Positions 32,590 through 42,473 of a stretch of 52,443 nucleotides of DNA are shown one piece after another. The position numbers were made by a program, and so were the translations under genes. The stretch's first letter is position 1. Each line of letters begins with the position of its first letter. A model generated the notes under the pieces. It was not told the origin of the DNA. It searched no databases and saw nothing but the letters and a program-made list of their open reading frames with translations. Origin of the DNA: Clostridium sp. (GTDB lineage: Bacteria; Bacillota; Clostridia; Oscillospirales; Ruminococcaceae); the NCBI GenBank assembly GCA_023664445.1, contig JAMPFN010000012.1, positions 1 through 52,443 on the forward strand, given 5' to 3'.

Positions 32590-33627
32590 ATGAGAAATAT
32601 AAAAAAAGTCAGGGTTGGAAATTGCGTTCTTGACGGTGAAAAGATATATATTCAGTCTATGCTTAACGTGCGCTCGGACGATATAGAGGGAAGCGTAAGA
32701 CAGGCGGTCGAGCTTGAAAAGGCAGGATGCGACATTGTACGCGCCGCTATTCCCGATATGGACGCGGTAAAGCTTATTCCGGCAATCAAGGAAAAGGTGA
32801 ATATACCTCTTGTCGCCGATATTCATTATGATTACAGACTTGCCGTTGCGGCGGCTGAAGCCGGAGTTGACAAGATACGGATAAATCCGGGAAATATAGG
32901 CGGTATGGAAAGGGTCGAAAGAGTTGTAAGGGAATGTAAAAGCAGAAATATCCCGATAAGGATAGGCGTAAATTCCGGTTCTCTCGAAAAGGGAACGCTT
33001 GAAAAATACGGCGCTCCGACCGCTGAAGCGCTTGTTGAAAGCGCGCTTTATCATGTAAAGCTTCTTGAACAGTTTGACTTTGACGATATTGTTATATCGA
33101 TAAAATCTTCCGATGTAAAGACTATGATAGACAGCTATCGTCTTGCCGCTTTGAAATGCTCATATCCTCTGCATTTAGGCGTTACCGAGGCGGGTACGGA
33201 AAGAATGGGCATTATAAAATCTGCGGCAGGCATAGGCTCGTTGCTTTGCGACGGCATCGGAGAAACGATAAGGGTATCGCTGACAGGCGATCCGATCAGC
33301 GAGATCGCTGCCGCTAAGGATATTTTAAAGGCTGTCGGAAAGGGAAGCGGCGTACAGCTTGTATCCTGCCCGACCTGCGGAAGAACAAGGATCGATCTCA
33401 TCAAAACCGCAGCAATGGTGGAGGACGCCGTTAAGGATATCAAAAAGAATATAAAAGTAGCCGTTATGGGCTGCGTTGTAAACGGACCGGGGGAAGCAAG
33501 AGAAGCGGATATCGGTATTGCAGGCGGAGATAAATGCGCCGTTATTTTCAAAAAAGGCGAGGTTTTAAGGAAAGTCGGCGAAGAAGAGATCGTACCCGAG
33601 CTTCTTCGTGAAATTGAAAAGCTATAG
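32590..33627 (+). CDS. ispG: 4-hydroxy-3-methylbut-2-en-1-yl diphosphate synthase
   Basis: Iron-sulfur enzyme of the MEP pathway converting MEcPP to HMBPP. In this 345-residue protein the cluster ligands are C260 and C263 (CPTCGRT), C295 and E302 (GCVVNGPGEA). A TIM-barrel N-terminal part carries QSMLNVRSDD and DIHYDYRLA. Length matches the short bacterial form without the plant-type insert. AGGAGATG precedes the ATG. polC follows after nine bases. Confidence 0.97.
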   Translation: MRNIKKVRVGNCVLDGEKIYIQSMLNVRSDDIEGSVRQAVELEKAGCDIVRAAIPDMDAVKLIPAIKEKVNIPLVADIHYDYRLAVAAAEAGVDKIRINPGNIGGMERVERVVRECKSRNIPIRIGVNSGSLEKGTLEKYGAPTAEALVESALYHVKLLEQFDFDDIVISIKSSDVKTMIDSYRLAALKCSYPLHLGVTEAGTERMGIIKSAAGIGSLLCDGIGETIRVSLTGDPISEIAAAKDILKAVGKGSGVQLVSCPTCGRTRIDLIKTAAMVEDAVKDIKKNIKVAVMGCVVNGPGEAREADIGIAGGDKCAVIFKKGEVLRKVGEEEIVPELLREIEKL

Positions 33628-33636
33628 GAGAATACA

Positions 33637-36600
33637 ATGAATGAGATCAGACTCGGCGATTTTTTAAGCGAATATACAAATAGTATACCCGAAATAACAA
33701 AAGGCGGTATGATATATAAGCTCACCCATACCAAGGACAGGTCTGTGATCTCATTTTATGTGAAATTTGACGAGCTTGTGCCGTATGATTCCGTTATAGA
33801 ATTTGAAAAGCTGCTTGAGGGCATATTTAATACCAATGTGCGCCTATGCTGCAAATATCCGTCGGAATCGTTTTCACAGGCGCGGTATGACGATATAATT
33901 TTAAAGCTTAAAAGAAGGATCGCGGCGGTAAACGGTTTCCTCAACAATGCCGACGTTGAGTTTAAAGACAGCGTTATTACTATATGTATAAAAAACGGCG
34001 GCTATGATATGCTTATGAGATCTGATTTCTGCGGCGAATTTTCAAAGCTGGTCAAAGAGGAATACGATGTTGACGTTAAGGTAGAACTGACAGGCGAGCG
34101 CAATGTCGATGTCGAAGAACATGACAAGATGATGGACGAGCTGATGACGGAGCTTGCGCAAAACAGGGAAACATTCGAGCCGCCCGTACCTGAGCCACCG
34201 CCGGAAATAGGCAGTATTTATGAAGACGACGGGTTCGATACGGAACTGCCGTTTGAGGTGATTCCGGGTTCTGAAGAGCAGATAAAGGGAAGAAAGATAC
34301 GCACAAAGCCCGAGAGAATATGCGAAGCCGTAAGACAGCTTGACAGGAAGGTCTGCATAACGGGCGATATTTTTGATATTGCCGATGTAAAGACCACAAA
34401 AACGGGTAAGGAGATACATGTTTACTACATAACAGACTACACAGGATCTGTTCAGATGAAGCTTTTTATCGATCCCGAAAAGGACAGCTGCGATATAGGA
34501 AAGCTTAAAAAGGGAGTTACCGTCATCGTATACGGCGACATAGAATTTGATAATTTTTCAAAGGACGTGTCGGTGCGTCCCGTTTCGATAGTTTCCGTCA
34601 AGAAAAAAGTCCGTATGGATACGGCTGAAAAAAAGCGTGTTGAACTGCATCTCCATACGACAAAGTCGGCAATGGACGCTATAACAGACGTTTCCGATCT
34701 TGTAAAACGCGCTTATTCATGGGGCCACAAGGCAATTGCAATTACAGACCACGGCGTTGCGCAGGCTTTTCCCGACGCTATGAACACAGCTTCGGGAATG
34801 GACGGTTTCAAGGTGATATACGGCTGCGAGGCTTATGTTGTAAACGATATCGTGCCAATGAATATTATCACAAAGGACGATAAACGAAGCGTCAACGATG
34901 AAATAATCGTTTACGACGTTGAAACTACGGGTCTTAACCGCGAAAAGGACAGGCTTACCGAAATAGGCGCTGTCAAGATAAAAAATCTGCGCGTTATCGA
35001 CAGCTTTAACACTATGGTAAATCCCGGGCGTCCAATACCGCAGAATATAGTTGAACTGACCGGAATAACGGACGCTATGGTTGCAAATGCTCCGGGAGAA
35101 AAGGAAGCTGTTGAGGAATTTTTTAAATTCTGCGGCGATGATCCCGTTATGGTAGCGCATAACGCAAGGTTCGACAATTCTATGATAGACGCCGTCTGCA
35201 AGCGTCAGAATATACGTCATGAATATACAAGCATAGATACGCTTATAATGAGCCGCGCCATGCTTCCGACGCTTGGCAGACATACGCTCGACAGCGTTGC
35301 CAAGCATCTTAAGCTCGGTAAATTCGAGCATCACAGAGCATGTGACGACGCGATGATACTTGCGAAAATATTTATAAAGCTTATGGAAAGGCTTACTGCG
35401 GAAAACGGAGTTGAAGTACTTGCGGAGCTTAATACAAAGGTCGGAAAGATAGATGTTAAAAAGCTGAAATATTTTCATCAGATAATACTTGTAAGAAACA
35501 GCGTAGGGCTTAAAAATCTGTACAAGCTTATTTCTATGAGTCAGCTTGATTATTTCTATAAAAAACCGCTTATGCCCAAATCGGAGCTTTTGAAACACAG
35601 AGAGGGGCTTATTTTCGGCAGCGCGTGCGAAGCGGGAGAGCTTTTCAGGGCAATGGTTGACGGTCAGCCGCAGAAGGAAATAGAAGAGCTTGCAAGGTTT
35701 TACGATTACCTTGAAATACAGCCGGTAATGAATAACGAGTTTATGATAAGGAACGGTCAGGCGGATTCGATAGAGGAGCTGCGCGATTACAACAGGCGTA
35801 TTGTTGCATTGGGGGATAAGCTCGGCATACCCGTTTGCGCGACCTGCGACGTTCATTTTATGGACGAGAGCGACAGTATTTTCCGAAAGATACTTATGAC
35901 CGGCAACGGTTTTAAGGACGGAGAGAGTCAGCCGCCGCTCTATCTGCGGACAACGGATGAAATGCTTGAGGAATTTGCTTATCTCGGCGATGAAAAGGCG
36001 TATGAAATAGTGGTTGAAAATACCAATAAGATCGCCGACATGATAGAGCATGTAAGACCTATTCCGAAAGGTACGTTTACTCCCGATCTCCCTGGCGCGC
36101 AGGAGGATCTTGTCCGGATCACAAACGAGAGGGCGAAAAGCGTTTACGGCGATCCTCTTCCGGAAATAGTGGAAAAAAGGCTTAACCGTGAACTTGAATC
36201 TATCATAAAGCACGGTTTTTCGGTGCTTTATATAATCGCGCAGAAGCTTGTATGGAATTCGGAGGAGCATGGATATCTTGTCGGCTCGAGAGGCTCTGTC
36301 GGCTCGTCGTTTGTGGCGTCTATGGCAGGTATCTCGGAGGTAAATCCGCTTGCGCCGCATTACGTTTGCCCCGAATGCAAGTACAGCGAATTTATTACTG
36401 ACGGAAGCATTGGTTCGGGCTTTGATCTGCCGGAAAAAAACTGTCCGAAGTGCGGCAAGGAAATGACGAGAGATGGACATGATATCCCGTTTGAAACGTT
36501 TTTGGGCTTTGACGGCGATAAAGCCCCCGATATCGACCTTAACTTTTCAGGCGAGTATCAGAGCAGCGCACATAGATACACGGAAGAACTTTTCGGACCT

Positions 36601-37956
36601 AAAAATGTATTTAAAGCAGGTACGGTCAGCGACGTTCAGTCAAAGACTGCGTTTGGCTATGTAAAGCACTATCTTGAGGAAATCGGAAGAACGGCTAATC
36701 CTTCCGAGGAAAACAGGCTTTCTATAGGCTGTACGGGCGTTAAGAGGACAACCGGTCAGCACCCGGGTGGAATGGTCGTTGTGCCGTCTGATTATGATGT
36801 CTATGATTTTACTCCCGTTCAGCATCCTGCCGAATCCGAGGAATCCGGAGTTGTGACGACGCATTTTGACTTCCATTCGCTTCATGACACCATATTAAAG
36901 CTTGACGAACTCGGACATGTTGTTCCGACGCTTTATAAGCATTTGGAGGATATGACGGGACTTAAGATCAAGGATATTCCCGCCGCCGATCCCAAGGTTA
37001 TAGAAATGTGTACAAATGCGGAAGTTTTGGGCGTATCGCCCGATGAGATATACTGCCCGACGGGAAGTCTTGGCATACCCGAAATGGGTACGGGATTTAC
37101 AATACAGATGCTTGTCGATGCGAAGCCTAAAAAATTCAGCGACTTTTTGCAGATATCGGGTCTTTCGCATGGTACGGACGTATGGCTTGGCAATGCAAAG
37201 GATCTTATAGATAATAAGATCTGTACTATTTCCGACGTTATCGGAACGCGTGACAGTATCATGACATATCTGCTTTACAAGGGCGTCGAGCCGAAAATGG
37301 CGTTTAATATTATGGAATGGACCCGAAAAGGAAAAGCGCCTAAGTTTTTTACTCCCGAGATAATAGAAATGCTCAAATCGCACGATGTTCCCGATTGGTA
37401 TATTGAAAGCTGTCTTAAGATCAAGTATATGTTCCCGAAAGCTCATGCCGCGGCTTATGTAATTGCGGCGATAAAGCTTGGTTGGTTCAAGCTTTACAAG
37501 CCTCTTGAATTCTACGCTACATATTTTACCACAAGGGGAGGGGACTTTGATGTTGAAACAGTAATTCCGGGTATAGATTCCGTACGCAATAAAATAGAGG
37601 AGCTAAGGGCAAAAGGTAATGACAAAAGCGCAAAGGAAAAGGATACTTACGATCTTTTGCTGATAATAAACGAGATGATGGCAAGAGGCTACGAGTTTCT
37701 GCCTATTGATATTTACAATTCTCACGCGACTAACTATACTATTGAAAACGGAAAGATAAGGATTCCGTTCAATGCTGTTTCGGGCGTCGGAAACGGCGCT
37801 GCCGAGAAGCTTTATGAAGCAGCGCAGAAGAAAGACTACATTTCAATCGAGGAGCTTCAGGCAAAAAGCGGTGCGTCAAAAACAACAATCGAAACGCTTG
37901 AAAAACTTGGAGCGTTGGGCAATCTGCCTAAAACAAGCCAGATGTCGTTATTTTAG
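33637..37956 (+). CDS. polC: DNA polymerase III PolC
   Basis: Main replicative polymerase of low-GC Gram-positives with built-in proofreading. In this 1439-residue protein an N-terminal region (1-220) is followed by an OB fold (about 225-320), a PHP domain starting at VELHLHTTKSAMD (about 335), an inserted DnaQ-type exonuclease (YDVETTG near 425 to HRACDDA near 575), PHP remainder, then palm, fingers and C-terminal domains. A zinc-ribbon motif is visible (CPEC then CPKC, about 910-950), followed by the catalytic PDIDLNFSGEYQ near 964. It is the last gene of the pyrH block, with no terminator seen before hisZ, 63 bases later. Confidence 0.97.
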   Translation: MNEIRLGDFLSEYTNSIPEITKGGMIYKLTHTKDRSVISFYVKFDELVPYDSVIEFEKLLEGIFNTNVRLCCKYPSESFSQARYDDIILKLKRRIAAVNGFLNNADVEFKDSVITICIKNGGYDMLMRSDFCGEFSKLVKEEYDVDVKVELTGERNVDVEEHDKMMDELMTELAQNRETFEPPVPEPPPEIGSIYEDDGFDTELPFEVIPGSEEQIKGRKIRTKPERICEAVRQLDRKVCITGDIFDIADVKTTKTGKEIHVYYITDYTGSVQMKLFIDPEKDSCDIGKLKKGVTVIVYGDIEFDNFSKDVSVRPVSIVSVKKKVRMDTAEKKRVELHLHTTKSAMDAITDVSDLVKRAYSWGHKAIAITDHGVAQAFPDAMNTASGMDGFKVIYGCEAYVVNDIVPMNIITKDDKRSVNDEIIVYDVETTGLNREKDRLTEIGAVKIKNLRVIDSFNTMVNPGRPIPQNIVELTGITDAMVANAPGEKEAVEEFFKFCGDDPVMVAHNARFDNSMIDAVCKRQNIRHEYTSIDTLIMSRAMLPTLGRHTLDSVAKHLKLGKFEHHRACDDAMILAKIFIKLMERLTAENGVEVLAELNTKVGKIDVKKLKYFHQIILVRNSVGLKNLYKLISMSQLDYFYKKPLMPKSELLKHREGLIFGSACEAGELFRAMVDGQPQKEIEELARFYDYLEIQPVMNNEFMIRNGQADSIEELRDYNRRIVALGDKLGIPVCATCDVHFMDESDSIFRKILMTGNGFKDGESQPPLYLRTTDEMLEEFAYLGDEKAYEIVVENTNKIADMIEHVRPIPKGTFTPDLPGAQEDLVRITNERAKSVYGDPLPEIVEKRLNRELESIIKHGFSVLYIIAQKLVWNSEEHGYLVGSRGSVGSSFVASMAGISEVNPLAPHYVCPECKYSEFITDGSIGSGFDLPEKNCPKCGKEMTRDGHDIPFETFLGFDGDKAPDIDLNFSGEYQSSAHRYTEELFGPKNVFKAGTVSDVQSKTAFGYVKHYLEEIGRTANPSEENRLSIGCTGVKRTTGQHPGGMVVVPSDYDVYDFTPVQHPAESEESGVVTTHFDFHSLHDTILKLDELGHVVPTLYKHLEDMTGLKIKDIPAADPKVIEMCTNAEVLGVSPDEIYCPTGSLGIPEMGTGFTIQMLVDAKPKKFSDFLQISGLSHGTDVWLGNAKDLIDNKICTISDVIGTRDSIMTYLLYKGVEPKMAFNIMEWTRKGKAPKFFTPEIIEMLKSHDVPDWYIESCLKIKYMFPKAHAAAYVIAAIKLGWFKLYKPLEFYATYFTTRGGDFDVETVIPGIDSVRNKIEELRAKGNDKSAKEKDTYDLLLIINEMMARGYEFLPIDIYNSHATNYTIENGKIRIPFNAVSGVGNGAAEKLYEAAQKKDYISIEELQAKSGASKTTIETLEKLGALGNLPKTSQMSLF

Positions 37957-38019
37957 CTTGACTTCTTTTTAATATCATGTTATCATGTTAGCATACTAAA
38001 GCGGAAGAGGAGAAAATTT

Positions 38020-39204
38020 ATGAAAAGAAACGATCTTATTACGCCCGAGGGTACAAAGGATCTTTTGTTTGACGAATGTATAATAAGAAAAAGCGTTGAG
38101 GATAAGGTTCACGCTATCTTCAAAAGCAGAGGTTATTCGGAGCTTATAACTCCGAGCATTGAATTTTACGATGTTTTTGACCATAATTCGGGATATTTTA
38201 TGCAGGAAAAGCTTTTTAAGCTGACCGATTTAAAGGGAAGGCTTATGGTTTTGCGTCCCGATAATACGGTACCGATCGCAAGAATTGTTGCGACAAGGCT
38301 TAAGGAAGCGGTTTTGCCTATGCGCCTTTACTATAATCAGTGCGTATTCACAATGGAACCGTTTCTGAAAGGAAGAAGCGCACAGACCGTTCAGACGGGA
38401 GTTGAGCTTGTCGGGTCTTCCTCAAAAATGGCGGAGCTTGAAGTTATAAGTACGGCTATAGAGGTGCTTTCTTCATGTTCGGAGGGGGAATTTTCTCTTG
38501 AAATAGGCGATGTCAGATTTTTCAGAGAGCTTGTTGACAGGCTTGAAGCGACAGACGCTCAAAAAGAAGAAATACGCGATCTTGTCGAGGCAAAAAATTA
38601 TCCTGTACTAAACGATCTGCTTGACGGCATCGGTAAAAACGGTATCACACGCGCCCTTAAAATGCTTCCGAGGCTGTTCGGCGGAGTTGAGGTGTTTGAA
38701 AAGGCTTCAAGTCTGTTTTCCGACGAAAAGGTTGACAAGGCGCTTTCCGACCTTAAAGATCTATATAATAAAATTTCAGCCATTATCGGCGTCGGCAGGC
38801 TGACTGTCGATCTTGGAATGGTGAACAGAACGGACTATTATACGGGCGTTATCATAAAGGGATATCTCGAGGGATACGGCGAAGAGGTTCTTTCGGGCGG
38901 AAGATATGACAAGCTTATATCAGATTTCGGTTATGATGTGCCGGCTATCGGATTTGCGGTGAATGTTGACGCAGTTACACAGGTCGAGCTTAAGCATAAT
39001 CCCGTTAAGGCAGAGCCTGTCGATGTGATAGTATTTGCGGAAAAGGGATTTGAAACAAAGGCTCTTGAAAAAGCCGGAGAACTTAGAAAAAGCGGGATCA
39101 AAGCCGAGATATCTCTTTTTGAAACAATAGATGAAACCGTTAAATATGCGGCGCGAAAAAATATTTCCGAGGTAATAACGGTTGACGAAAAGGAGGGAGA
39201 ATAA
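38020..39204 (+). CDS. hisZ: ATP phosphoribosyltransferase regulatory subunit HisZ
   Basis: HisZ is a catalytically inactive class II histidyl-tRNA-synthetase relative that forms the active octamer with short HisG. In this 394-residue protein the class II core is seen in GYSELITPSIEFYDVF, LRPDNTVPIARIVAT and YNQCVF. The HisRS anticodon-domain motifs are weak, and the downstream partner is short hisG, so HisZ is preferred over hisS. AGAGGAGA precedes the ATG. The stop and the hisG start share one base, implying tight coupling. Confidence 0.94.
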   Translation: MKRNDLITPEGTKDLLFDECIIRKSVEDKVHAIFKSRGYSELITPSIEFYDVFDHNSGYFMQEKLFKLTDLKGRLMVLRPDNTVPIARIVATRLKEAVLPMRLYYNQCVFTMEPFLKGRSAQTVQTGVELVGSSSKMAELEVISTAIEVLSSCSEGEFSLEIGDVRFFRELVDRLEATDAQKEEIRDLVEAKNYPVLNDLLDGIGKNGITRALKMLPRLFGGVEVFEKASSLFSDEKVDKALSDLKDLYNKISAIIGVGRLTVDLGMVNRTDYYTGVIIKGYLEGYGEEVLSGGRYDKLISDFGYDVPAIGFAVNVDAVTQVELKHNPVKAEPVDVIVFAEKGFETKALEKAGELRKSGIKAEISLFETIDETVKYAARKNISEVITVDEKEGE

Positions 39205-39836
39205 TGCAGAAACCGCTTAGGATAGCTCTTACAAAGGGCAGACTTGAAAAGGATACTGTCGGACTGCTTGAAAGGTGCGGATTTGACTGTACTGCCGTCA
39301 GGGAAAAGAGAAGAAAGCTCATTCTCCCGATAAAGGGCGCGGATATTGAAGTTGTGCTTGCCAAAGCGAACGACGTCATAACTTATGTTGAGCATGGCGT
39401 GTGCGATATCGGCGTCGTCGGCAAGGACACTATAATGGAAATGGGCGGAAAATTTTTCGAGCTTGTTGATTTGGGATTCGGAAGATGCAAATTCGCTCTT
39501 GCCGGAAAAAAGGGACAGAATTTTTATGCCGGATACGGAATAAAAACGATAGCCACAAAATATCCGAATGTTGCAAGAACGTTCTTTGAAGCTAAGGGCA
39601 TGGACGTTGATATCGTAAAAATAGAGGGCTCTGTCGAGCTTGCGCCGCTGCTCGAGCTTGCGGACGGCATTGTTGATATTGTGGAAACGGGAAGTACTCT
39701 CAAGGAAAACGGACTTGTCGTCATAGAGGACGTAGTACCGATATCGGCAAGACTTATAGTAAATACGGTAAGTCTGAAATTAAGACAGAAGCAGATAGAA
39801 GAGCTTATCAATATTATTGAGGAGAATCTGAAATGA
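39204..39836 (+). CDS. hisG: ATP phosphoribosyltransferase catalytic subunit, short form
   Basis: First committed step of histidine synthesis: ATP plus PRPP to phosphoribosyl-ATP. The 210-residue protein is the short HisG that lacks the C-terminal regulatory ACT-like domain and therefore needs HisZ, encoded immediately upstream. LRIALTKGRLEKDTVGLLE opens the protein and DGIVDIVETGSTLKENGL carries the PRPP loop. It overlaps hisD by four bases. Confidence 0.97.
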   Translation: MQKPLRIALTKGRLEKDTVGLLERCGFDCTAVREKRRKLILPIKGADIEVVLAKANDVITYVEHGVCDIGVVGKDTIMEMGGKFFELVDLGFGRCKFALAGKKGQNFYAGYGIKTIATKYPNVARTFFEAKGMDVDIVKIEGSVELAPLLELADGIVDIVETGSTLKENGLVVIEDVVPISARLIVNTVSLKLRQKQIEELINIIEENLK

Positions 39837-41119
39837 TAAAGAAAATTTACGCAAACGGAAAAGACGAATTTGAATTTTTAGAGGGACTTAAAAAAAGAAG
39901 CGGCGAAACCGACAAGGAAGTTACAAGTATTGTAAGCGATATAATCGATAATGTCAAAGAAAAAGGAGATAAGGCTGTAAACGATTATACGCTTAAATTC
40001 GACGGCAGTCTTCCGAAATATTTTGAAGTTCCGCAGGACGTTATAAACGACGCTCTTGAAGAGGCTGAACAGGATTTTGTAGACGCTCTTCTGAACGCAA
40101 TGGAAAATATCGCTGAATTTCACAATCGTCAGCGTCAGCAGGGATTTGTTGACACTAAAGACAACGGCGTTATGCTCGGTCAGAGGGTGAGAGGTCTTGA
40201 AAGAGTCGGTCTTTACGTTCCCGGCGGTACGGCGGCTTACCCGTCGAGCGTACTCATGAACGCGATCCCTGCAAAAATCGCAGGAGTAAAAGAAATAATC
40301 ATGGTAACTCCGCCCCTGAAAGACGGTACTCCCAATAAAGATATACTCGTTGCTGCCGCCATATGCGGCGTGGACAGAGTGTTTCTCATGGGCGGCGCAC
40401 AGGCTGTTGCCGCTTTGGCTTACGGTACGGAAACCGTTCCGCGGGTCGACAAGATAGTAGGTCCGGGAAATATTTTTGTTGCGACCGCTAAAAAGCTGCT
40501 TTACGGACAGGTCGACATTGATATGATAGCAGGTCCGAGCGAAATACTTGTTATGGCGGACGAAACAGCCGATCCGAAATTCGTTGCGGCAGATCTTATG
40601 TCACAGGCGGAGCATGATAAGCTTGCGTCCTCGATACTTCTTACTACCAGCGAGGAAATTGCAGATAAGACGATCGCTGAAATTGAAAGACAGCTTGAAT
40701 ATCTTTCAAGACGTGAAATAATAGAGAAATCGCTTGACGATTACGGCGTTATTATCGTATGCGATTGTCCGCATTGCGCGGTAGAGCTTGCCAATGAAAT
40801 CGCTCCGGAGCATCTTGAGGTGCTTATGAAGAATCCGACAGAATATATCGGAAAGCTTGATAATGCCGGTTCTGTTTTCCTCGGAAATTATGCCTCCGAG
40901 CCGCTTGGCGATTATTACGCGGGACCTAATCATGTTCTTCCTACAAGCGGTACGGCAAGATTTTTCTCGCCGCTTTCCGTTGCCGATTTTATTAAGCGTT
41001 CAAGCTATATCTATTATACCGAACAGGCTCTAAGAGACGCTAAGGACGATATTGTCCTTATCGCTGAAAAAGAAGGTCTTACCGCTCACGCTAATGCTAT
41101 AAAAGTAAGATTTGAATGA
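39833..41119 (+). CDS. hisD: Histidinol dehydrogenase
   Basis: Zinc enzyme carrying out the last two oxidations to histidine. In this 428-residue protein GLYVPGGTAAYPSSVLMN, GPGNIFVATAKK, AGPSEILVMAD, SQAEHDK (zinc His) and APEHLE (catalytic Glu/His) are all present. Length is normal. It ends the plus-strand hisZGD unit. No hairpin with a T-run was seen directly after the stop; instead a family A repeat begins within about 10 bases. Confidence 0.97.
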   Translation: MIKKIYANGKDEFEFLEGLKKRSGETDKEVTSIVSDIIDNVKEKGDKAVNDYTLKFDGSLPKYFEVPQDVINDALEEAEQDFVDALLNAMENIAEFHNRQRQQGFVDTKDNGVMLGQRVRGLERVGLYVPGGTAAYPSSVLMNAIPAKIAGVKEIIMVTPPLKDGTPNKDILVAAAICGVDRVFLMGGAQAVAALAYGTETVPRVDKIVGPGNIFVATAKKLLYGQVDIDMIAGPSEILVMADETADPKFVAADLMSQAEHDKLASSILLTTSEEIADKTIAEIERQLEYLSRREIIEKSLDDYGVIIVCDCPHCAVELANEIAPEHLEVLMKNPTEYIGKLDNAGSVFLGNYASEPLGDYYAGPNHVLPTSGTARFFSPLSVADFIKRSSYIYYTEQALRDAKDDIVLIAEKEGLTAHANAIKVRFE

Positions 41120-41120
41120 T

Positions 41121-41264
41121 ATGTTTATAAGGGGGACTCTGTCCCCCTATACCCCGATCCTGTTTATTGGGGGACGCTGTCCCCAAACCCCTTGCTTAAG
41201 GGAACAAGTTCCATTAAGAATTCCGATGCATTTTTTATGATACTTTAGGTAGTATCATAAAAAA
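41121..41264. repeat. Family A repeat, long variant copy
   Basis: Two cores in tandem (GGGGGACTCTGTCCCCC and GGGGGACGCTGTCCCC), then CCCCTTGCTTAAGGGAA and a distal perfect hairpin TTTTTTATGATACT (41231-41244) with its complement (41251-41264). The distal stem differs in sequence from those at 29987 and 47523 but occupies the same place. The rest of the gap to 41631 holds one more inverted repeat and no gene. Confidence 0.75.
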
Positions 41265-41439
41265 TCAGGAAACGCAAAATACTGTCCCTTAGGCAAAGCT
41301 TGGAAACGCAATCCCTCAAAAAACAAATTATTGATGAAATGTTTATAAGGTGAAACTATTCCCGTAATTCTTATCAATATAACATTTTATCATATTTATA
41401 TGCATTTAAACCTCGAAACTACGTTGTTATGCGGCACAA

Positions 41440-41503
41440 ATAGGGAACATCGTAACTTATGAACATCTATTCGACCTTGTACATAAGTTACAATGTTCCC
41501 TAT
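41440..41503. repeat. 22-bp inverted repeat between convergent his operons
   Basis: ATAGGGAACAT...TAACTTATG (41440-41461) faces its complement at 41482-41503 with one mismatch and a 20-base loop; flanking GCGGC/TGCGCC may extend it. T-runs are absent on both sides, so it is not a typical intrinsic terminator. Confidence 0.6.
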
Positions 41504-41631
41504 CTGCGCCGAGAAGATACGGACTTTATCTTAATGATATTTGGATTAGCCATGTGTATAACCTTATTTCAGAAAGGTATATCTCAAATATTTCCGAATT
41601 TTTCAGAAACCATTATAAAGCTTTGATATTT

Positions 41632-41659
41632 TCATCAGGTATTTTTATCTACCTGATGA
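41632..41659 (-). terminator. Possible terminator at the end of hisE
   Basis: TCATCAGGT (41632-41640) pairs with ACCTGATGA (41651-41659), overlapping the hisE stop codon. A-rich and T-rich flanks extend the stem on the minus strand, but no clear T-run follows. Weak call. Confidence 0.35.
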
Positions 41660-41973
41660 AATTTTTTCAGATTACCTATTTTTTCATTTCTCTCGTCAAG
41701 AATTTTTTCCACCTCCGACCACTCGAGCCCCTGATTTGCGCACAGCACCATGACATGATAAAGCAGATCGTTGATCTCATTTTTCAGCTCGTCGTTGTCA
41801 TTGTTTTTTGCGGCGATCACAGTTTCGGTCGCCTCCTCGCCTATCTTCTTGCATATCTTGTCAACACCCTTGTCAAAAAGATAACAGGTGTAGGAATTCT
41901 CCTGAGCCGTACCGTTTTCATAATCCCTTTTTCTCTGCTTTATTACCTCGAAAATTTCTTCATAAACCGTCAT
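41635..41973 (-). CDS. hisE: Phosphoribosyl-ATP pyrophosphatase
   Basis: Second step of histidine synthesis. A 112-residue all-helical MazG-like protein with the metal-binding acidic pattern [14 protein letters not shown] and [12 protein letters not shown]. It is separate from HisI here, not fused as in enteric bacteria, and overlaps the hisI stop by four bases. It is the last gene of the minus-strand his operon. Confidence 0.95.
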   Translation of the reverse strand: MTVYEEIFEVIKQRKRDYENGTAQENSYTCYLFDKGVDKICKKIGEEATETVIAAKNNDNDELKNEINDLLYHVMVLCANQGLEWSEVEKILDERNEKIGNLKKFHQVDKNT

Positions 41974-42323
41974 TGTTCATTCTCCTCCGTATTATATATT
42001 TCATTGAAAAAGCAGCTGTACTCTCCGGTATGACATGCAACGCCTGTCTGCTTAACGTTGACAAGCAGCGTATCATTGTCGCAGTCGCCGTAAATGCTTA
42101 CTACCTTTTGCAGATGCCCCGAAGTCGCGCCCTTATTCCAGTATTCCTGTCTGGAACGGCTCCAGAACCACGTATAGCCTGTTTCAAGTGTTTTTTTCAG
42201 ACTTTCCTTATTCATGTACGCAAGCATTAATACCGTTTTTGTGTCAACTTCATAACAAATAGCCGGTATCAGCTCGCCTTTGACAAAAAATTTGTCCAAA
42301 TCGTTAAAATCTATCTTGATCAT
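41970..42323 (-). CDS. hisI: Phosphoribosyl-AMP cyclohydrolase
   Basis: Third step of histidine synthesis, a zinc/magnesium enzyme. In this 117-residue protein [44 protein letters not shown] (metal-binding Asp cluster with Cys) and [13 protein letters not shown] are diagnostic. AAGGAG ahead of the ATG lies inside the small upstream reading frame, whose stop overlaps the hisI start (ATGA). Stand-alone form. Confidence 0.96.
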   Translation of the reverse strand: MIKIDFNDLDKFFVKGELIPAICYEVDTKTVLMLAYMNKESLKKTLETGYTWFWSRSRQEYWNKGATSGHLQKVVSIYGDCDNDTLLVNVKQTGVACHTGEYSCFFNEIYNTEENEQ

Positions 42324-42460
42324 ATCGTACTCCTTGATTTATTTTGATAATCATGAGAGTTCACATTCGTAAATTTTTCTACATTGGCAGCATCTGCGAC
42401 TTTACCATTCAAATAAGTCAAATGTTCCAGCATTAACAATTCTTCATCTGTAATATTCAT
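42320..42460 (-). CDS. 46-residue small ORF coupled to hisI
   Basis: A short reading frame starting [20 protein letters not shown] and ending SRSTI. It has a strong AGGAGG eight bases before its ATG, placed over the stop of the upstream lipoprotein gene, and its TGA overlaps the hisI ATG. So it is positioned like a translated operon member. The [13 protein letters not shown] opening recalls the N-terminus of larger clostridial proteins, so it may be a remnant. No Cys or His enrichment supports an attenuator leader peptide (one His each at 13 and 36). Function unknown. Confidence 0.5.
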   Translation of the reverse strand: MNITDEELLMLEHLTYLNGKVADAANVEKFTNVNSHDYQNKSRSTI

Positions 42461-42473
42461 TTTTAATTTCCTC

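Noticed and set aside
34717..36480. 587-codon open frame on the minus strand
   Set aside because: It lies wholly antisense to polC, has no ribosome site and reads as a basic, Tyr/Phe/His-rich shadow of polC codons.
38020..39204. Histidyl-tRNA synthetase
   Set aside because: The class II core fits, but the tight coupling to a short hisG without regulatory domain and the weak anticodon-domain similarity favour HisZ.
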